Assembly (NCBI GenBank): GCA_028571685.1
Contig: CM053158.1
Coordinates: forward strand, 54,156,001-54,220,000
Direction of reading: 5' to 3'
Source: Heterohyrax brucei
Lineage: Eukaryota > Chordata > Mammalia > Hyracoidea > Procaviidae
DNA length: 64,000 bases
Part shown: piece after piece, positions 33,959-45,740 of the stretch
Numbering within the stretch: position 1 is the stretch's first letter
How the letters are laid out: each line of letters opens with the position of its first letter
The notes under the pieces: model-generated
What the model saw: the letters and a program-made list of their open reading frames with translations, nothing else
Databases searched by the model: none
Told to the model about the DNA's origin: nothing
Translations under genes and position numbers: made by a program

Positions 33959-33984
33959 AAAAAAAAAAAAAAAGAGGCATCAGT

Positions 33985-34729
33985 TAGTTGCTTGTCTGCT
34001 TAATTAATCCTCACCTTCTTCCGTGTTTCAGGGAACGGCTCACATCTCCCCATTTGGAGGTAATTAAATGCATGTTTCTACCTGGCTTTATAAGATCCAG
34101 CAAGACAAAGAAGGTCTCCTCTTATCAAAGCCTTAAGCTTTCCAACAAAACTCTTCATCCTACCCCAGGACTGGCCTTTTTTGAGAACGACAGGTGGTAG
34201 AAGTTTTCATTTTCTCCCTAGTTCTAAGAAGTTCCACAGGTTCACATACCTCCTAAGGATGATCTCAGACAGCCTTCCCTAAGCATCACTGTTAGACATC
34301 AACAGTTCAGTTCAGGGAAATTATAGACAACCCTGGGGAGTTCTTCCCCTGGTTCATTTTGACAATGAAGTCAATATACCCTCCCTACCATTTTATGTAT
34401 TTTGCTCTGTTTTTAGAGTAGCCAATTGTTTGAATAATGAAACATACACACACACACACCACATCCCTCTGTAAAATAAAGCAATAACATATAGATATCA
34501 TAGAATCCACAAGCTGCTGTGAAGAAGCTTCTCATAGAATGCAACAGCTTTATATGTTACCCACAGAGCAGTTACTCTTCAAACCACAATTGGAGAAACG
34601 TCTTTTGTCCACGTACGTATATTCAATGTTTTCCTCAAACTAAGGAACAGAGCCCCAAGAGTTCATCTCCCACAAATAGAAAATTACTCTGTTTGGTAAT
34701 TTGAAATGACAGGATTGTTTTCACAGGTA
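33985..34729. other. No recognised feature
   Basis: About 745 bp outside repeats, with a short (CA)n at 34443-34459. A possible splice acceptor-donor pair around 34031-34191 was considered and rejected. Confidence 0.4.
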
Positions 34730-34945
34730 CTGTAGCTTAATATTTACCACACTGGTTCTGCACTCAGTCAGTAATGAGCTCAAATGTCAGCTCTGTCACC
34801 TCCTGTGTTTTTGTATCAGTTATTTAATTCCTCTGAACTTCAGCTGTCTCATCTATGAAACGAGAAGTTCCCACATCTGAGAGTTATAGCTGACATTATT
34901 TGAGAAAATCCATGTACAAGAGCTTACACACTACTTAATGGAAAA
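34730..34945 (+). mobile_element. MIR SINE
   Basis: A nearly complete plus-strand MIR: 'CTGTCACCTCCTGTGTTTTTG', 'TTTAATTCCTCTGAACTTCAG', 'TCTCATCTATGAAACGAGAAG'. Ancient. Confidence 0.8.
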
Positions 34946-34987
34946 AAATGATGTGCAGTAAATGTTATATTAAATCTTGTATACAAA

Positions 34988-35455
34988 GATAGCTGTGTTG
35001 AGCTGACTCTGACTCATGACACTCTAACTTAAAACAGAACAAAATGTTGTCCTGTTCTGCCTCATTTTCATGATCACTGGCATTTTTATGTCCATTATTC
35101 AGCTATTTTGCCACTCTGTCTAGTCAGGGGTCTCCCTTGCCTTTGTTGGCCCTCTATTTCACCAAACATGATGTCCTCCTCCACTGATCCCTCCTGATAA
35201 ATTCCCCAAACAGTTGAGTTGGACAACATCCTCTTGTGATCCATAGCATTTTCATTCGCTAATTTTGGGAAATAGGTCACCTGACCTTTCTTCCTAGTTG
35301 TCTTATTCTGAAAATTCCCTGAAACCTGTCTACCATGAGTGTCCCTGATGAGATTTGAAATGCTAGTGGCATGGCTTCTTCCAGCATCACAGCACCGCAT
35401 GTACCACCACAGTACAAAAATTGACAGACGGGTGGTAGCGATAAATAGTGGCCAA
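34988..35455 (-). mobile_element. Internally deleted, non-autonomous RTE
   Basis: Read on the minus strand it begins with RTE 5' leader sequence ('ACCCGTCTGTCAATTTTTGT', 'CTCATGGTAGACAGGTTTCAG', also seen in 44012-44450). Near 35230-35260 it jumps to the RTE 3' end ('AGGAGGGATCAGTGGAGGAG', 'ACATCATGTTTGGTGAAATAG') and finishes at the RTE terminus. Endonuclease and reverse transcriptase are absent. It could be a one-off deletion or a copy of a short mobile family that uses RTE enzymes. Confidence 0.6.
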
Positions 35456-35486
35456 CATTATTATTAACTAGTAGTGGTATTAATTA

Positions 35487-35519
35487 TAAGTTCCAACTCG
35501 ACAGCACTTGGCTGGCTGG
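35487..35519 (+). repeat. Orphan AfroSINE/RTE-type tail fragment
   Basis: 'TTCCAACTCGACAGCACTTGG' followed by CTGGCTGG. This is the SINE 3' tail with no SINE body. Same tail variant as 45404-45443. Confidence 0.55.
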
Positions 35520-36269
35520 TTCACTTACTTTTCCTCTTCACAAATACAATAAGCTGAGTAACATGTTACACATTAAGACAGGATACAAGTAAGAGAAACT
35601 GAAGAAAGCAGGCTATTATATAACAACTACCAACACAAAATCTTAGATGTCCAGGGTCCGGGTAGATTTTTGGTCCCAGGTTGTAAGATGATTCCCCACC
35701 CTGCTCCTTTTTTATGACGCGGATCATCTAGCTCAAGAGAAGGACTTCAAATTCTACTGCTTTGTTCTCCCATCAGAGGGAGAGACTTCCAGAACCTTGG
35801 GCTAGTTCAAAGCTTGACCAATTTAAAGCTAGGCAATTGTTGGCCAGTCTGCATTGTTCAAAGGTGAGTGATAATGAGGAGCTTCTTAATTACAAGAGTC
35901 TCAGCCTTGTCAGAATATAAATCTCTTAGTGAGCTGTAGCTAATTGGTACTGTCAAGGAAAGAAGTTTAGAAAGACCTGGATAATAAGTTGATATTGAAT
36001 TCAGTTAGGACAACTCTATTGTTTCTTACATAATAAAGCTTCCATTTCTCTGTTCACAGGTTGGAAGAAAAGGAGGTTTTGTCCTTTCTCCTGCATCAGT
36101 GGTATGTTGATAAAAAAAAAAAAGACCTTGCAGAATATTCTTCTTACTTCTCACTGGAGGTTTTTAAAAAGATAAACCTCAAATTACATTGATAGTGTCT
36201 CACTGAATAGTTTTCCCGGTCCATGTATTACGTCCCATGAAACGAACTCAGGGTTCTTAAATGATAGTT
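35520..36269. other. No recognised feature
   Basis: About 750 bp with no gene or named repeat; an A-run lies near 36112-36123. Confidence 0.4.
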
Positions 36270-36375
36270 AACATTTCCAATCCAATTCTGCTACTTCTAT
36301 GGGAATCTGAGAGGCTGAGTTTCTACTCTGAGACTCAGGTTCCTCATCTGTAAAACAAAGAAAATGGTATCTACA
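36270..36375 (+). mobile_element. MIR SINE fragment
   Basis: 'CAGGTTCCTCATCTGTAAAAC' and the following AAAATGGTATCTAC are the MIR core end. Confidence 0.65.
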
Positions 36376-36541
36376 TTGTTTAGTGCCGTATAGTCAATTC
36401 CAACTCACAGTGAACCTTTAAGACAGAGTAGAACTGTCCTGTATGGTTTCCTAGACTATAAGACCTGTGCCAGGTCTTTTATCCTGCCGATCACCAGGAT
36501 GATCACTGAGCACTGAAATATTGTGCCATCAGGGCTCCTTA
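36376..36541 (-). mobile_element. AfroSINE, long variant
   Basis: 'CAATTCCAACTCACAGTGAAC', 'GACAGAGTAGAACTGTCCTG', then the head end 'GCCATCAGGGCTCC'. Confidence 0.85.
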
Positions 36542-36666
36542 TCTACTCCACAGAATTTTAAATAAAATGAATTAGGTAAAAGCATACGTATAATGGCTGC
36601 CCATAGTAGGTGGTCAATAATTACGTGCAAAAATGAAAAAAGTAAAATTCTTATTAGACAGATATT

Positions 36667-37600
36667 GTTTTTAAAATACTTCATTGTGCTTTAAGTGAAA
36701 GTTTACAATCCAAGCTAATTTGCCATATAGAACCCTGGACACACACATTTGTGCAACTATAGCTGATCTGCCCATCCTGTGACAGCACCCTTCTTTCTAT
36801 ACTGTACTTCTGTATTCATTCAACAACTCCTGTTTCATCCTCTCTTCCCATACATCTCACTTCTAAACAGGAGTGTCTCCGACAGCTTCATGTATTTATT
36901 TAAGCCGAGAAGCATACACTTCACCCGCATCACTCTGTGTCTTATAGTTTGGTCCAGTCTTTGTCAGGGGAGTTGGCTTCCATACGGATTTCAGATCTGA
37001 GCTAGCAGGGATTCCTGGTTCCATGACCTCAAAGGACCTTCCAGGATGTCAGATCAAGTCTGGTCTTTTAATAGAGTTCTACATCGACATCCCCATTTTT
37101 CTTCTGCTATGTCAGTGACTCTGTGTTGTGTTCTCTGTTAGCGCAGTCATTGGTGGTGGCCAGGCACCATCTAGTTCTTCCAGTCCCATGCTGATACAGT
37201 CTTCTGATCCTATGGCTTCTCCTGTCTCCTGGGCTCATATTTTCCTCATGCCTTTGATGTTATTTGTTCTCTTCTGCTCCAGGTGGTCTGAGACAAATTG
37301 ATGCTCCTTAGATGACAGTTTGTTAGCTTTTAAGATCTTAGACAACTTTTACCAAAATGGAATGCAGAGTATTTTCTTAAAAACAAAAAATTCAGTTATG
37401 CCATTTGACCTAGATGTCTCCTGAAACCATGGTCTCCAGACCCCTTCCCCTGCTGCTGTGACCTTCAAAATGTTGGGTTGTGTTTAGGAAACCTCTTAGC
37501 GTTTGGTATAGTCCAGCCTTGTTAATTTCTCTTCTATTCTTGCTGTCACTGCCTTCTTTTAACCCAAATCCTGTCTGTAATTTAATCTATGAATACCTAT
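36667..37600 (-). other. L1A 3' UTR (family 2)
   Basis: Antisense UTR beginning at the degenerate T-rich end 'TTTTTAAAATACTTCATTGTG'. The text 'GGTGGTGGCCAGGCACCATCT' and 'CTTCTGCTCCAGGTGGTCTG' matches, in reverse, the UTR at 60550-61247. Confidence 0.8.
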
Positions 37601-38360
37601 CTCCTTTCCTTTCCTCCCTTGTAACCACCAAAATTGATTTTCTTCTGTGTTTAAACCCTTTCTTGAGTGATTGTATACAATATTGGTCCTTTTGCAACTT
37701 ACTAATTTCACTCAACACAGTCTTCAATGTTACCAGGTGTGTCCCAAGATTGTTGTTGTACTTTATCATTGCATAGTGTTTCATTGTGTGACTATACCAT
37801 AATTTGTTTATCCATTCCTCCGTTGATGAACACCTAGGTTGATTCAATCTTTTTGTTATTGTGAACAGTTCTGCAATAAACATTTGTGTGCATGTATCTG
37901 TTCATGTGACAGCCCTTATTTCTGTAGGATATATTTCAAGTGGTGGGACTGTTAGGTCATATGGTATTTCTATCTCTGGCTTTTTTTAGAAGGCACCAAA
38001 TCAGTTTGATAATGGTTATACCAACTTACATTCCCACAGGCAGTATAGAAGAGTTCATATCTCAAGCCTCTCCTAAATTAATTGTTTTGTGGGTTTTTTT
38101 GGTTACTGCCAGCTTTCTTGGGGTAAAATGGCATCTCATTATAGTTTTGATTTGGATTTCTCTAACAGCTAATGATGGTGGGCAATTCCTCCTGTGTCTT
38201 CTAGCTTCCTGGATGCCTTCTTTGGTGAAATGCCGGTTCATATCCTTTGTCCATTTTTTTTTATTGGGTTATTTGTCTTTTTCTTGCGGAGATTTTGCAG
38301 TACTTTGTAGATTATAGAGATTAGATGATCATCAGATTTGTGGCTACCAATTTTTTTTAG

Positions 38361-38457
38361 AAAGCAAACCCTCTGCATTTGAGCCTATTCTGACTCATGG
38401 TAACCCTGTAGGAGACATTAGAACTGCTATACAGTTTCGAAGGAGTGCCTGACAGAT
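38361..38457 (-). mobile_element. AfroSINE fragment
   Basis: 'AAAGCAAACCCTCTGCATTTG', 'GAACTGCTATACAGTTTCG' and 'GGAGTGCCTGACAGATT'. It breaks off just before a small hairpin and the RTE that follows. Confidence 0.75.
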
Positions 38458-38491
38458 TGTCAATATACTGTCTGTCAACAGTATATTGACA
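38458..38491. repeat. Perfect 14-bp inverted repeat at the SINE/RTE join
   Basis: Arms 38458-38471 (TGTCAATATACTGT) and 38478-38491 (ACAGTATATTGACA), loop CTGTCA. The right arm belongs to the RTE coding sequence; the left arm replaces the expected SINE sequence. Confidence 0.9.
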
Positions 38492-39703
38492 GAGAACTGC
38501 CAGAAATTCAAACTGGATTCAGAAGAGGATGTGGAACCAGGGATATCCTTGCTGAGGTTAGGCGGATTTTGGCTGAAAGCAGAGAATACCAGCAAGATGT
38601 TTGCCTGTGTTTCATTGACTATGCAAAAGCATTCAGCTGTGTGATTCGTAGCAAATTATGGATAACATTGTGGAGGATGGGAATTCCAGAACACGTAGTT
38701 GTGCTCATGAGGAACCTGTGTATGAATTAAGAGGCAGTTGTGAGAACAGAACAAAAATACATTGCATGGTTTGAAGTCAGGAAATGTGCTCGTCAGGGCT
38801 GATCCTTTTATCATAAGTTTTCAATTTCTATGTAGAGAAAATAACCTGAGAAGCTGGACTTTATTAAGAAGAATGAGGCATCAGGATTGGAGAAAGACTT
38901 ATTAACACCTGCATTATGCAGAAGACACAACCCTGCTTCCTGGAAGGGAAGAGGATTTGAAACATTCACTGATAAGGATCAAAGACTACAGCCTTCAGTA
39001 TGGATTGCACCCCAACATCAAGAAAACAAAAATGCTTACAACTAGATGAGTAAGCAGCATCATGACAAATGGAGAAAGGATTGAGGTTGTCACAGATTTC
39101 ATTTTCCTTGGTTCCACAATCAGTTCCCAGAGGGAGGCAACAGTCAAGAAATCAAAAGACACATTGCACTGGGAAAATCTGCTGCAAAGGTCCTCTTTCA
39201 AATATTGAAGAGTAAAGATGTAACCTTGAAGATGTAGGTGTGCCTGACCCAAGCCATGGTGTTTCCAGTCGCAACATATGCGTGAGAAAGCTGGACACTG
39301 AATAAGGAAGACAGAAAAAGAATCGTTGCCTTTGAATTGTGATGTTGGAGAAGAATATTGAATGCACCATGGACTGCCAAAGGAACAGAGAGATATATGA
39401 TGGAAGAAGTACAACCAGAGTGTTCTTTGGAAGCAAAGACAGTGAGACCATGTGTCACATACTTTGGACATGTTGCCAGGAATGATCAATTCCTGGAGAA
39501 GGATGTTATACTTGGTAGAGTGGAGGGTCAGCAAAAAGAGGAAGACCCTCAATAAGATGGATTGACATAGCATCTGAAATGATAGGCTTAAGCACAAAAA
39601 CAATTGTAGGCATGGCGCAGGAGCAAGCAATATTTTGTTCTGTTGTGCATATGGTCACTACGAGTCAGAATAGCCTTTACAGCACCTAATGACAACAACA
39701 AAA
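38478..39703 (+). pseudogene. RTE (BovB-like) copy 1: RT and C-terminal part, inactive
   Basis: Plus-strand RTE truncated at its 5' side. It encodes ELPEIQTGFRRGCGTRDILA, VCLCFIDYAKAF (RT core, 38600-38635), a YAEDTTLLPG in place of the catalytic FADD region near 38910, then AFEL-CWRRILNAPWTAKGTE near 39330 and GRVEGQQKEEDPQ near 39520. The end 'CACCTAATGACAACAACAAA' is the RTE terminus. Several stops and frameshifts. It meets RTE copy 2 tail to tail at about 39705-39735. Confidence 0.88.
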
Positions 39704-39719
39704 TTGGTTTACCTGTCTA

Positions 39720-42700
39720 CTGCTGCTGCTGTTGTTGTTAGGTGCCGTGTTCTGACTCATAACAACCCTATGAACAAAAGAATGAAACACTGCCTAGTCT
39801 TGTGCCACGTCCACCATCATTTTTATGCTTAAGCCCATTGTTACGGTCACTGTGTCAATCCATCTCATCAAGGGTCTTCCTCTTTTTTGCTGATCCTCTA
39901 CTGTACCAAGCATGATGTCCTTCTCCAGGTACTGATCCCTCTTGACAACATGTCCAAAGTATGTAAGATGCAGTCTTGGTCATCTTTGCTTCTGAGGAGG
40001 ACTCTGGTTGTACTTCTAGAACAGATCTGTTTGTTCTTTTGGTGATCCATTGTACATTCAACCTTTTTCTCCACCACCACAAATCAAAGGCATCAATTCT
40101 TCCATCTTTGTTCATTGCCCGGCTTTTGCATGCATACGATGTGATTGAAAATACCATGGCTTAGGTCAGATACACTTAAGTCTTCCTGGTGACATCCTTA
40201 CTTTTCAATACTTCAAAGAGATCCTTTGCAGCAGATTTTCCCAATATAATGTGTCTTTTGATTTCTTGACTGCTGCTTCCATGGATGTTGATTGTGGATC
40301 CAAGTAAAGTGAAATTCTTGACAACCTCAATCCTTTCTCCATTTATGGTGATGTTGCTTCTTGTCCAGTTGTGAGGATTTTGTTTTCTTGACATTGGGAT
40401 GCAATCCACATGGAAGGCTGTGGTCCTTGATTTTCATCAGTAAGTGTTTTGAATCTTCTTCACTTCCAGTAAGGTGGTGTCATCTGCGAAATGCAGGTTG
40501 TTAATGAGTCGTCCTCCAATCCTGATGCCTTGTCCTTTTTTGTATAATCCATCTTCTCAGATTATTTGCTCAGCATACAGATTGAAAAGGCATGGTGAAA
40601 GGATACAATCCTGATGCCACTTTTCCTGACTTTAAACTATGCAGTGCCCCCTTGTTCTATTTGCACAGCTGCCTCTTGATCCGTTTATGGCCTCCTTAAG
40701 AGCAGAGTTAAGTGTTCTGGAATTCCCGTCTTATACAATGTTAGCTATAATTAGTTATGATCCACGCAGCTGAATGCCTTTGCATAGTCAATGAAACACA
40801 GACAAGCATCTTTCTGATATTCTCTTCTTTCAGCCAAGATCTATCTGACATCAGCAATGATATCCCTGGTTTCACATCCTCTCCTGAATTCAGCTTGACT
40901 TTCTGGCAATACTTTGTCGATATACTGTTGCAGTCACTTTTGAATGATCTTGAGCAGAATTTTACTGGCATGTGATATTAACAATATTGTTCAGTAATCT
41001 CTGCATTTGCTTGGATCACCATTCTTTGGAATGTGCATAAATACAGACCTTTTCCAGTCAGTTGGCCAGGTAGCTGTCCTCCACCTTTTTGGCAGAGATG
41101 AGTGAGCACGTCCACTGCTGCATCTATTTGTTGAAATATCTCAATTGATACTCCATCAGTTCCTGGAGCCTTGTTTTTCGCCAATGCCTTCAATGCAGCT
41201 TCAACTTCTTCCTTTAGAACCATCGGTTCCTGATCTTATGTTACCTCTTCAAATGGCAGGACACTGACCAGTTCTTTCTGGTACAATGCCTGTGTTCCTT
41301 TCATCCTTTGATGCTCCCTGAGTCGTTTAATATTTTTCCTGTAGAATCTTTCACTATTGCAACTAGAGGCTTGAATTTTTTTCAGTTCTTTCAGCTTCAG
41401 AAACAGAACATGTTCTTCCCTTCGCATTTTCCATTTCCAGCTCTTTGTATATGTCATTATCATACTTTATCTTCTCGAGCTTTCCTTTGAAATATTCTGT
41501 TTAGGTCTTTTACTTCACCATTCCTTTTACTTTATCTACTCAGCATTTGAGAGTATCTTTTAGAGTCTCTTCTGACATACAATTTCATCTTTTCTTTCTT
41601 TCCTGTCTTTTTAATGACCTCTTGCTCTCTTCGATGATGTCTTTGACACCATTCCACAGTTCATCTGGTCTTCAGTCGTTAGTGGTCAACACACCAAATC
41701 TGTTCTTCAGATGATCTTTCAACTCAAGAGGAATATACTCAAGATCATACTTTGGCTCTTGTGGACTTGTTCTAATTTTCTTCAGTTTCAATTTGAATTT
41801 GCATATGAGCAACTGATGATCTGTGCTGCATGCAGTGAACACCTGGTCTTGCTCTGACTGCTGATATGGAGATTTTCCATCATCTTTTGCCACAAATGTA
41901 GTCAATTTCGTTCCTGTGTATTCCATCCGGTGAGGTCCATGTGTACAATCACTGTCTGTGTTGGTCAAAAGAGGTGTTTGCAATAAAGTAGTCATTAATC
42001 TTGCGAAATTCTATCACGTGACCTCCTGCATTATTTCTCTCACTAAGTCTGTATTTTCCATCTAGCCATCTTTCTTCTTTGTTTCCAACTTTTGCATTCT
42101 AGTCACCCATAATTATCAATGCATCCTGATTGCATGTTTGATGAGTTTCAGACTGCAGAAGCTGGTAAAAATCTTCATCATTGGTCTAACTTGTTGGTGC
42201 GTAAATTCTAAGTGGTTGTTGGCTTTCATTGTAGGCGTATGGATATTATCCTATCATTGACAGCACTGTACTTCAGGAAAGATCTTGACATGTTCTTTTT
42301 GACGATGAACGCAACACCATTACTCTTCAAGCTTTTGTTCCCAGCATGGTAGACCATATGACTGCTGGCTTCAAAAGGCCAATACTGGTCCGTTTCAGCT
42401 CATTAATGCCTAGGATATTGATGTTAATGCATTCCATTTCATTATTTTATTTATTTATATTATGATGATTGAGTGAAAATGTATGTTCCCATATAAATTT
42501 GCATGCCCACCTATGTGCAGCTCCCACTACGCTCCCTGCCCAGTGACAGCACACTCTCCTCTCCATTCTATACATGTCACATCCTCCTAATAATTCCTAT
42601 GCCTTCCTCTGCACCCTCTCCCCCACCTCCAGTAAAAGGTTAGTAGGATGACATCCTACAGATGCAGAATCATAATATGATATGATCACTCTGTGTTGAC

Positions 42701-44450
42701 AAGTCCAATCCATTCCTGACTGAAGAGTTGACCTCCATTATGATTTATGGACAGGGCAGCATCAGGGCCAGGTGCCCTGCACCCAGGGGAGTGCTGAGGC
42801 CTCTGGACCATCCACTGCGGTCTTTTAGTGGAGATCTCAGGGTGCACCCCTTTTTATGCTTGTGTTGCCAGTGAGACTCAACTTCATCAGCCCCATCACG
42901 GCTATTGCTAGTGGTGGCTGGGCACCATCTAATTCTTCCTGTTACATGTCAATGTAGTCCCCGACTCTCGAGGGTCTCTCTGTCCTCTGGGTTCTGTTTT
43001 CCCCATGTTGTTTTGGTTCTTGGTGATCATCCATTCCTGTTGAGTTGGGACCATTCTTTGTATATCAGATGGCAGCTTAGCAGCTTTTAAGACCCCAAAC
43101 GCCACTCACCAATGTGGTGTGCAGAAGACTCTCTTAGCAAAATGCTAGTTGTGCCAATTGGCCTTGATTTCCTCTGAAAGCATGGTCCCTGGCCTGCCAC
43201 CCCAGCTGCACTGTCCTTGCAATACTGGGTAAGATGGGAGGAGTAATTACATTATGTTGAAGCCCCACTAAAACTGGTCTTCTCTATAATGTGTGCTGTC
43301 ACTGATTTCACCCAACCAAATTTCTATCAACTATCTAATCTATACCCCACCTTTCCCCTCCCCGCTGACCCTTGCAGCCATCAAAGAGTCTTTTCTTCTA
43401 TGCATGACTCTGTTTTTAAGTTCTTATCACAGGGGTGTCATACAATATTTGTCCTTTTGTTGCTGGCTACTTTCACTCAGCATAAAGTTCTCCAGCTGAA
43501 ACCAGATTACAAGATGATTCCTAAAATCATCATTGTTCTTTATCCTTCCATGGTGTTCCATTGAGTATACATACTGTAGTTTACCTCTCCATTCCTCTGT
43601 TGTTGGGCATCTGGGTTGATTCCATCTTTTTGCTGTGGTAGGCTGTGCTTCAGTAAACATTTGTGTGCATGTATCAGTTGGTGTGAACAGCTTTGATTCT
43701 GTTGGACATATTCCAAGCAGTGGAATTACTAGGTCAGATAGTATATCTATTTCCAGCTTTTCAAGGAAGCACCGGATTGCTTTCCAAAGAGGTTGTACTA
43801 TTTTGCAATCCCACTAACAGCATAGGAGAGTTTCAATTACTCCACAGCCTCTCCAGAATTCGTTCTTTTGCGTGTTTTGGATCATGGCCAACCTTTTCGG
43901 GGTGAGATGGTATCTCGCTGTAGTTTTAATTTGAATTTCTTTAAAAACTAATGATCATGAGCATCTCTGTATGTGTTTTTTGGCTGCCTGGATCCCCTCT
44001 TTAGAGTCCATTTAATTTTTGATGATTTCTGATTTTCTCAGATTCGTCCTTCACACATTCCATGTTCAGATTATAAGCAGATGTTTGCAGCTGTTTCTTC
44101 TCATTTTGAGTCATGCCAGATGAGCAAATGAAGATCCCTAAGGCTTTACTCCATCCACAACACTAAGGTTGCCTCCACTTTGAGGAGACTGCTCTTCCCC
44201 AGTCAAGACGACTGAATGCCTTACAAACTGGGGAGGCTTATTTTCCAGCACTATATCTGACAGTGTTTTGCCACTATTCATGAGGTGTTCACTGGCTAGC
44301 TCTTTTCAGAAGCCGACTGTCGTGTCCTTCCTAGTCTGTCTTAGTCTGGAAGCTCAGCTGAAACCTCTCTACCATGGGTGACCCTGTTGTACCTAAATAC
44401 AACATAGCTATCACAGCAACAAGCAGGCCTCCACTGACAGACAAGTAGGG
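39720..44450 (-). mobile_element. RTE (BovB-like) copy 2, almost full length, split by L1B
   Basis: Minus-strand RTE. The 5' leader is 44450-44006 ('CAGCTGAGCTTCCAGACTAAG', 'GGATGGAGTAAAGCC' in sense). After the L1B gap the protein part runs 42445 to about 39860: endonuclease, then RT starting with NKAPGTDGVSIEIFQ near 41150 and the catalytic LHFADDTTLLEVK near 40480-40510. The C-terminal tail (MVVEKKVECTMDHQKNKQIC region near 40050) and terminus follow, 'GTTGTTGTTAGGTGCCG' at 39734 in antisense. Frames are broken throughout; inactive. The best RTE copy in the window. Confidence 0.9.
42446..44005 (-). mobile_element. 5'-truncated L1 ('L1B') inside the RTE
   Basis: Family-1 3' UTR (42446-43410) followed by the antisense end of ORF2, stopping at 'CCTCTTTAGAGT' near 44003. 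It divides the RTE between 'GAAATGG...' and its leader. Direct repeats of about ten bases (CCATTTCATT near 42436, CCATTTAATT near 44006) mark the target. Younger than the RTE. Confidence 0.85.
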
Positions 44451-45403
44451 GCCTGTAGGTAGCCTTTTTACTCTTTTAGTGAAGTCTTTGGATGAGCTTA
44501 AGTGTTTGAGTTTTAGAATTTCCCATTTATCTATTTTCTCTTCTGGTGTCTGTGTACTGTTATTAATATTCTGTAGTTTCTTTATGCCATGCATTAGGGC
44601 TTCGAGCACTGTATCTACTTTTGCTTTTATAATCTTTATTGTTTTAGATTTTACTTTTAGGTATTTGATCCATTTTGATTTAGTTTTTGTGTATGGCATT
44701 TTTTTTTTTTAGCAGATGGACATCTACTTTTGCCAACACCATTTGTTGTAGAGACTATTTTTCCCCAGTTCGTGGACTTGGGCCTTCAGCAAATACCAGC
44801 AGTGCTTAGGCGGATGTTGTTGTCTCTGGATTCTCTATTCTGTTCTCTCGACCTATGTATCTGTTTCTGTACCAGTAGTAGGCTGTTTTGACTACCATGG
44901 CTGTATAACAGGTTGTAACATCAGGTAATGTGAGGCCTTCCACTTTGTTCTTCCTCAGTAATGTTTTACTTATCTGGGGCTTCTTCCCTTTTTGTGTGAG
45001 GTTGGTGATTTGTTTCACCATCCTGGTAAGAAATGACATTGGAATTTGTATAAGGATTGCATTGTATCTACAAATTGTTTGGGGGTAGAATAGACATTGT
45101 TACAATGTTAAGTCTTCCTATCCATGAGCAAGATAGGTTTCCCCACTTATGTAGGTCTCTTAAGGCTTCTTTTAATAGACTCTTGTAACTGTCTTTGTAT
45201 AGGTCTTTGACATCACTCGTTAGATTTATTCCTTAGTATTTTATCTTCTTGGGGACTATTGTAAATGGTAACAGTTTGGTGATTTACTTTCTTGAGATAA
45301 AGGAATCCAAATGATTTATTTATGTTATATTCTGATACTTTGCTGAACTCTTCTTTTAGTTCCAGTAGGGTTTTTTTGTGTGTGCGTGGATTTCTTAGGG
45401 TTT

Positions 45404-45443
45404 ACATGAGTCGGATCCAAATCGATGGCACTTAGCTGGCTGG
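45404..45443 (+). mobile_element. 40-bp tail-only insertion with 10-bp TSD
   Basis: Forty bases beginning ACATGAGTCGGATCC and ending TTAGCTGGCTGG, inserted in L1A ORF2. Exact repeats CTTAGGGTTT at 45394-45403 and 45444-45453 flank it. The content is only the 3' tail shared by AfroSINE and RTE. Confidence 0.8.
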
Positions 45444-45740
45444 CTTAGGGTTTTCTGTGTATAAGATCCTATCATCTGTGAAAGGAGATACTTTTACTTC
45501 TCCCTCACCAATGTGGATGTCCTTTATTTCTTTATCTTGTATGATTTCTCTGGGTAGAATCTTCAGCACAGCATTGAATGAAAGCGGTAACAATGGGAAT
45601 CTTTGCTGGGCTGCTGTTCTGAAGGGGTGTGTTTTCAGTCTCTCTCCATTGAGGATGATGTTGGCTGCTGGCTTTGCATACATGCCTCTCATTACGTTGA
45701 GGAATTTGCCTTCTATTCCTATTTGCTCAGTTTTTTTAAC

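Larger units (their letters stand above)
26843..33984 (+). mobile_element. Full-length L1 ('L1D') with TSD and poly(A)
   Basis: A complete LINE-1 of about 7.1 kb on the plus strand. The body runs from about 26855 (start GGCAAGGGAGCCAAGATGG) to an A-run ending about 33972. Exact 12-bp direct repeats AAGAGGCATCAG flank it at 26843-26854 and 33973-33984. Layout: 5' UTR, ORF1, ORF2 (endonuclease then reverse transcriptase) and a long lineage-specific 3' UTR. Both ORFs carry many stops and frameshifts, so it is inactive. The intact TSD and full length suggest one insertion never rearranged. Confidence 0.95.

Noticed and set aside
33988-34200. Possible exon (TTTCAG acceptor near 34030, ACAG/GTGG donor near 34191)
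   Set aside because: The encoded peptide matches nothing I know, no partner exons are nearby and the signals are weak.
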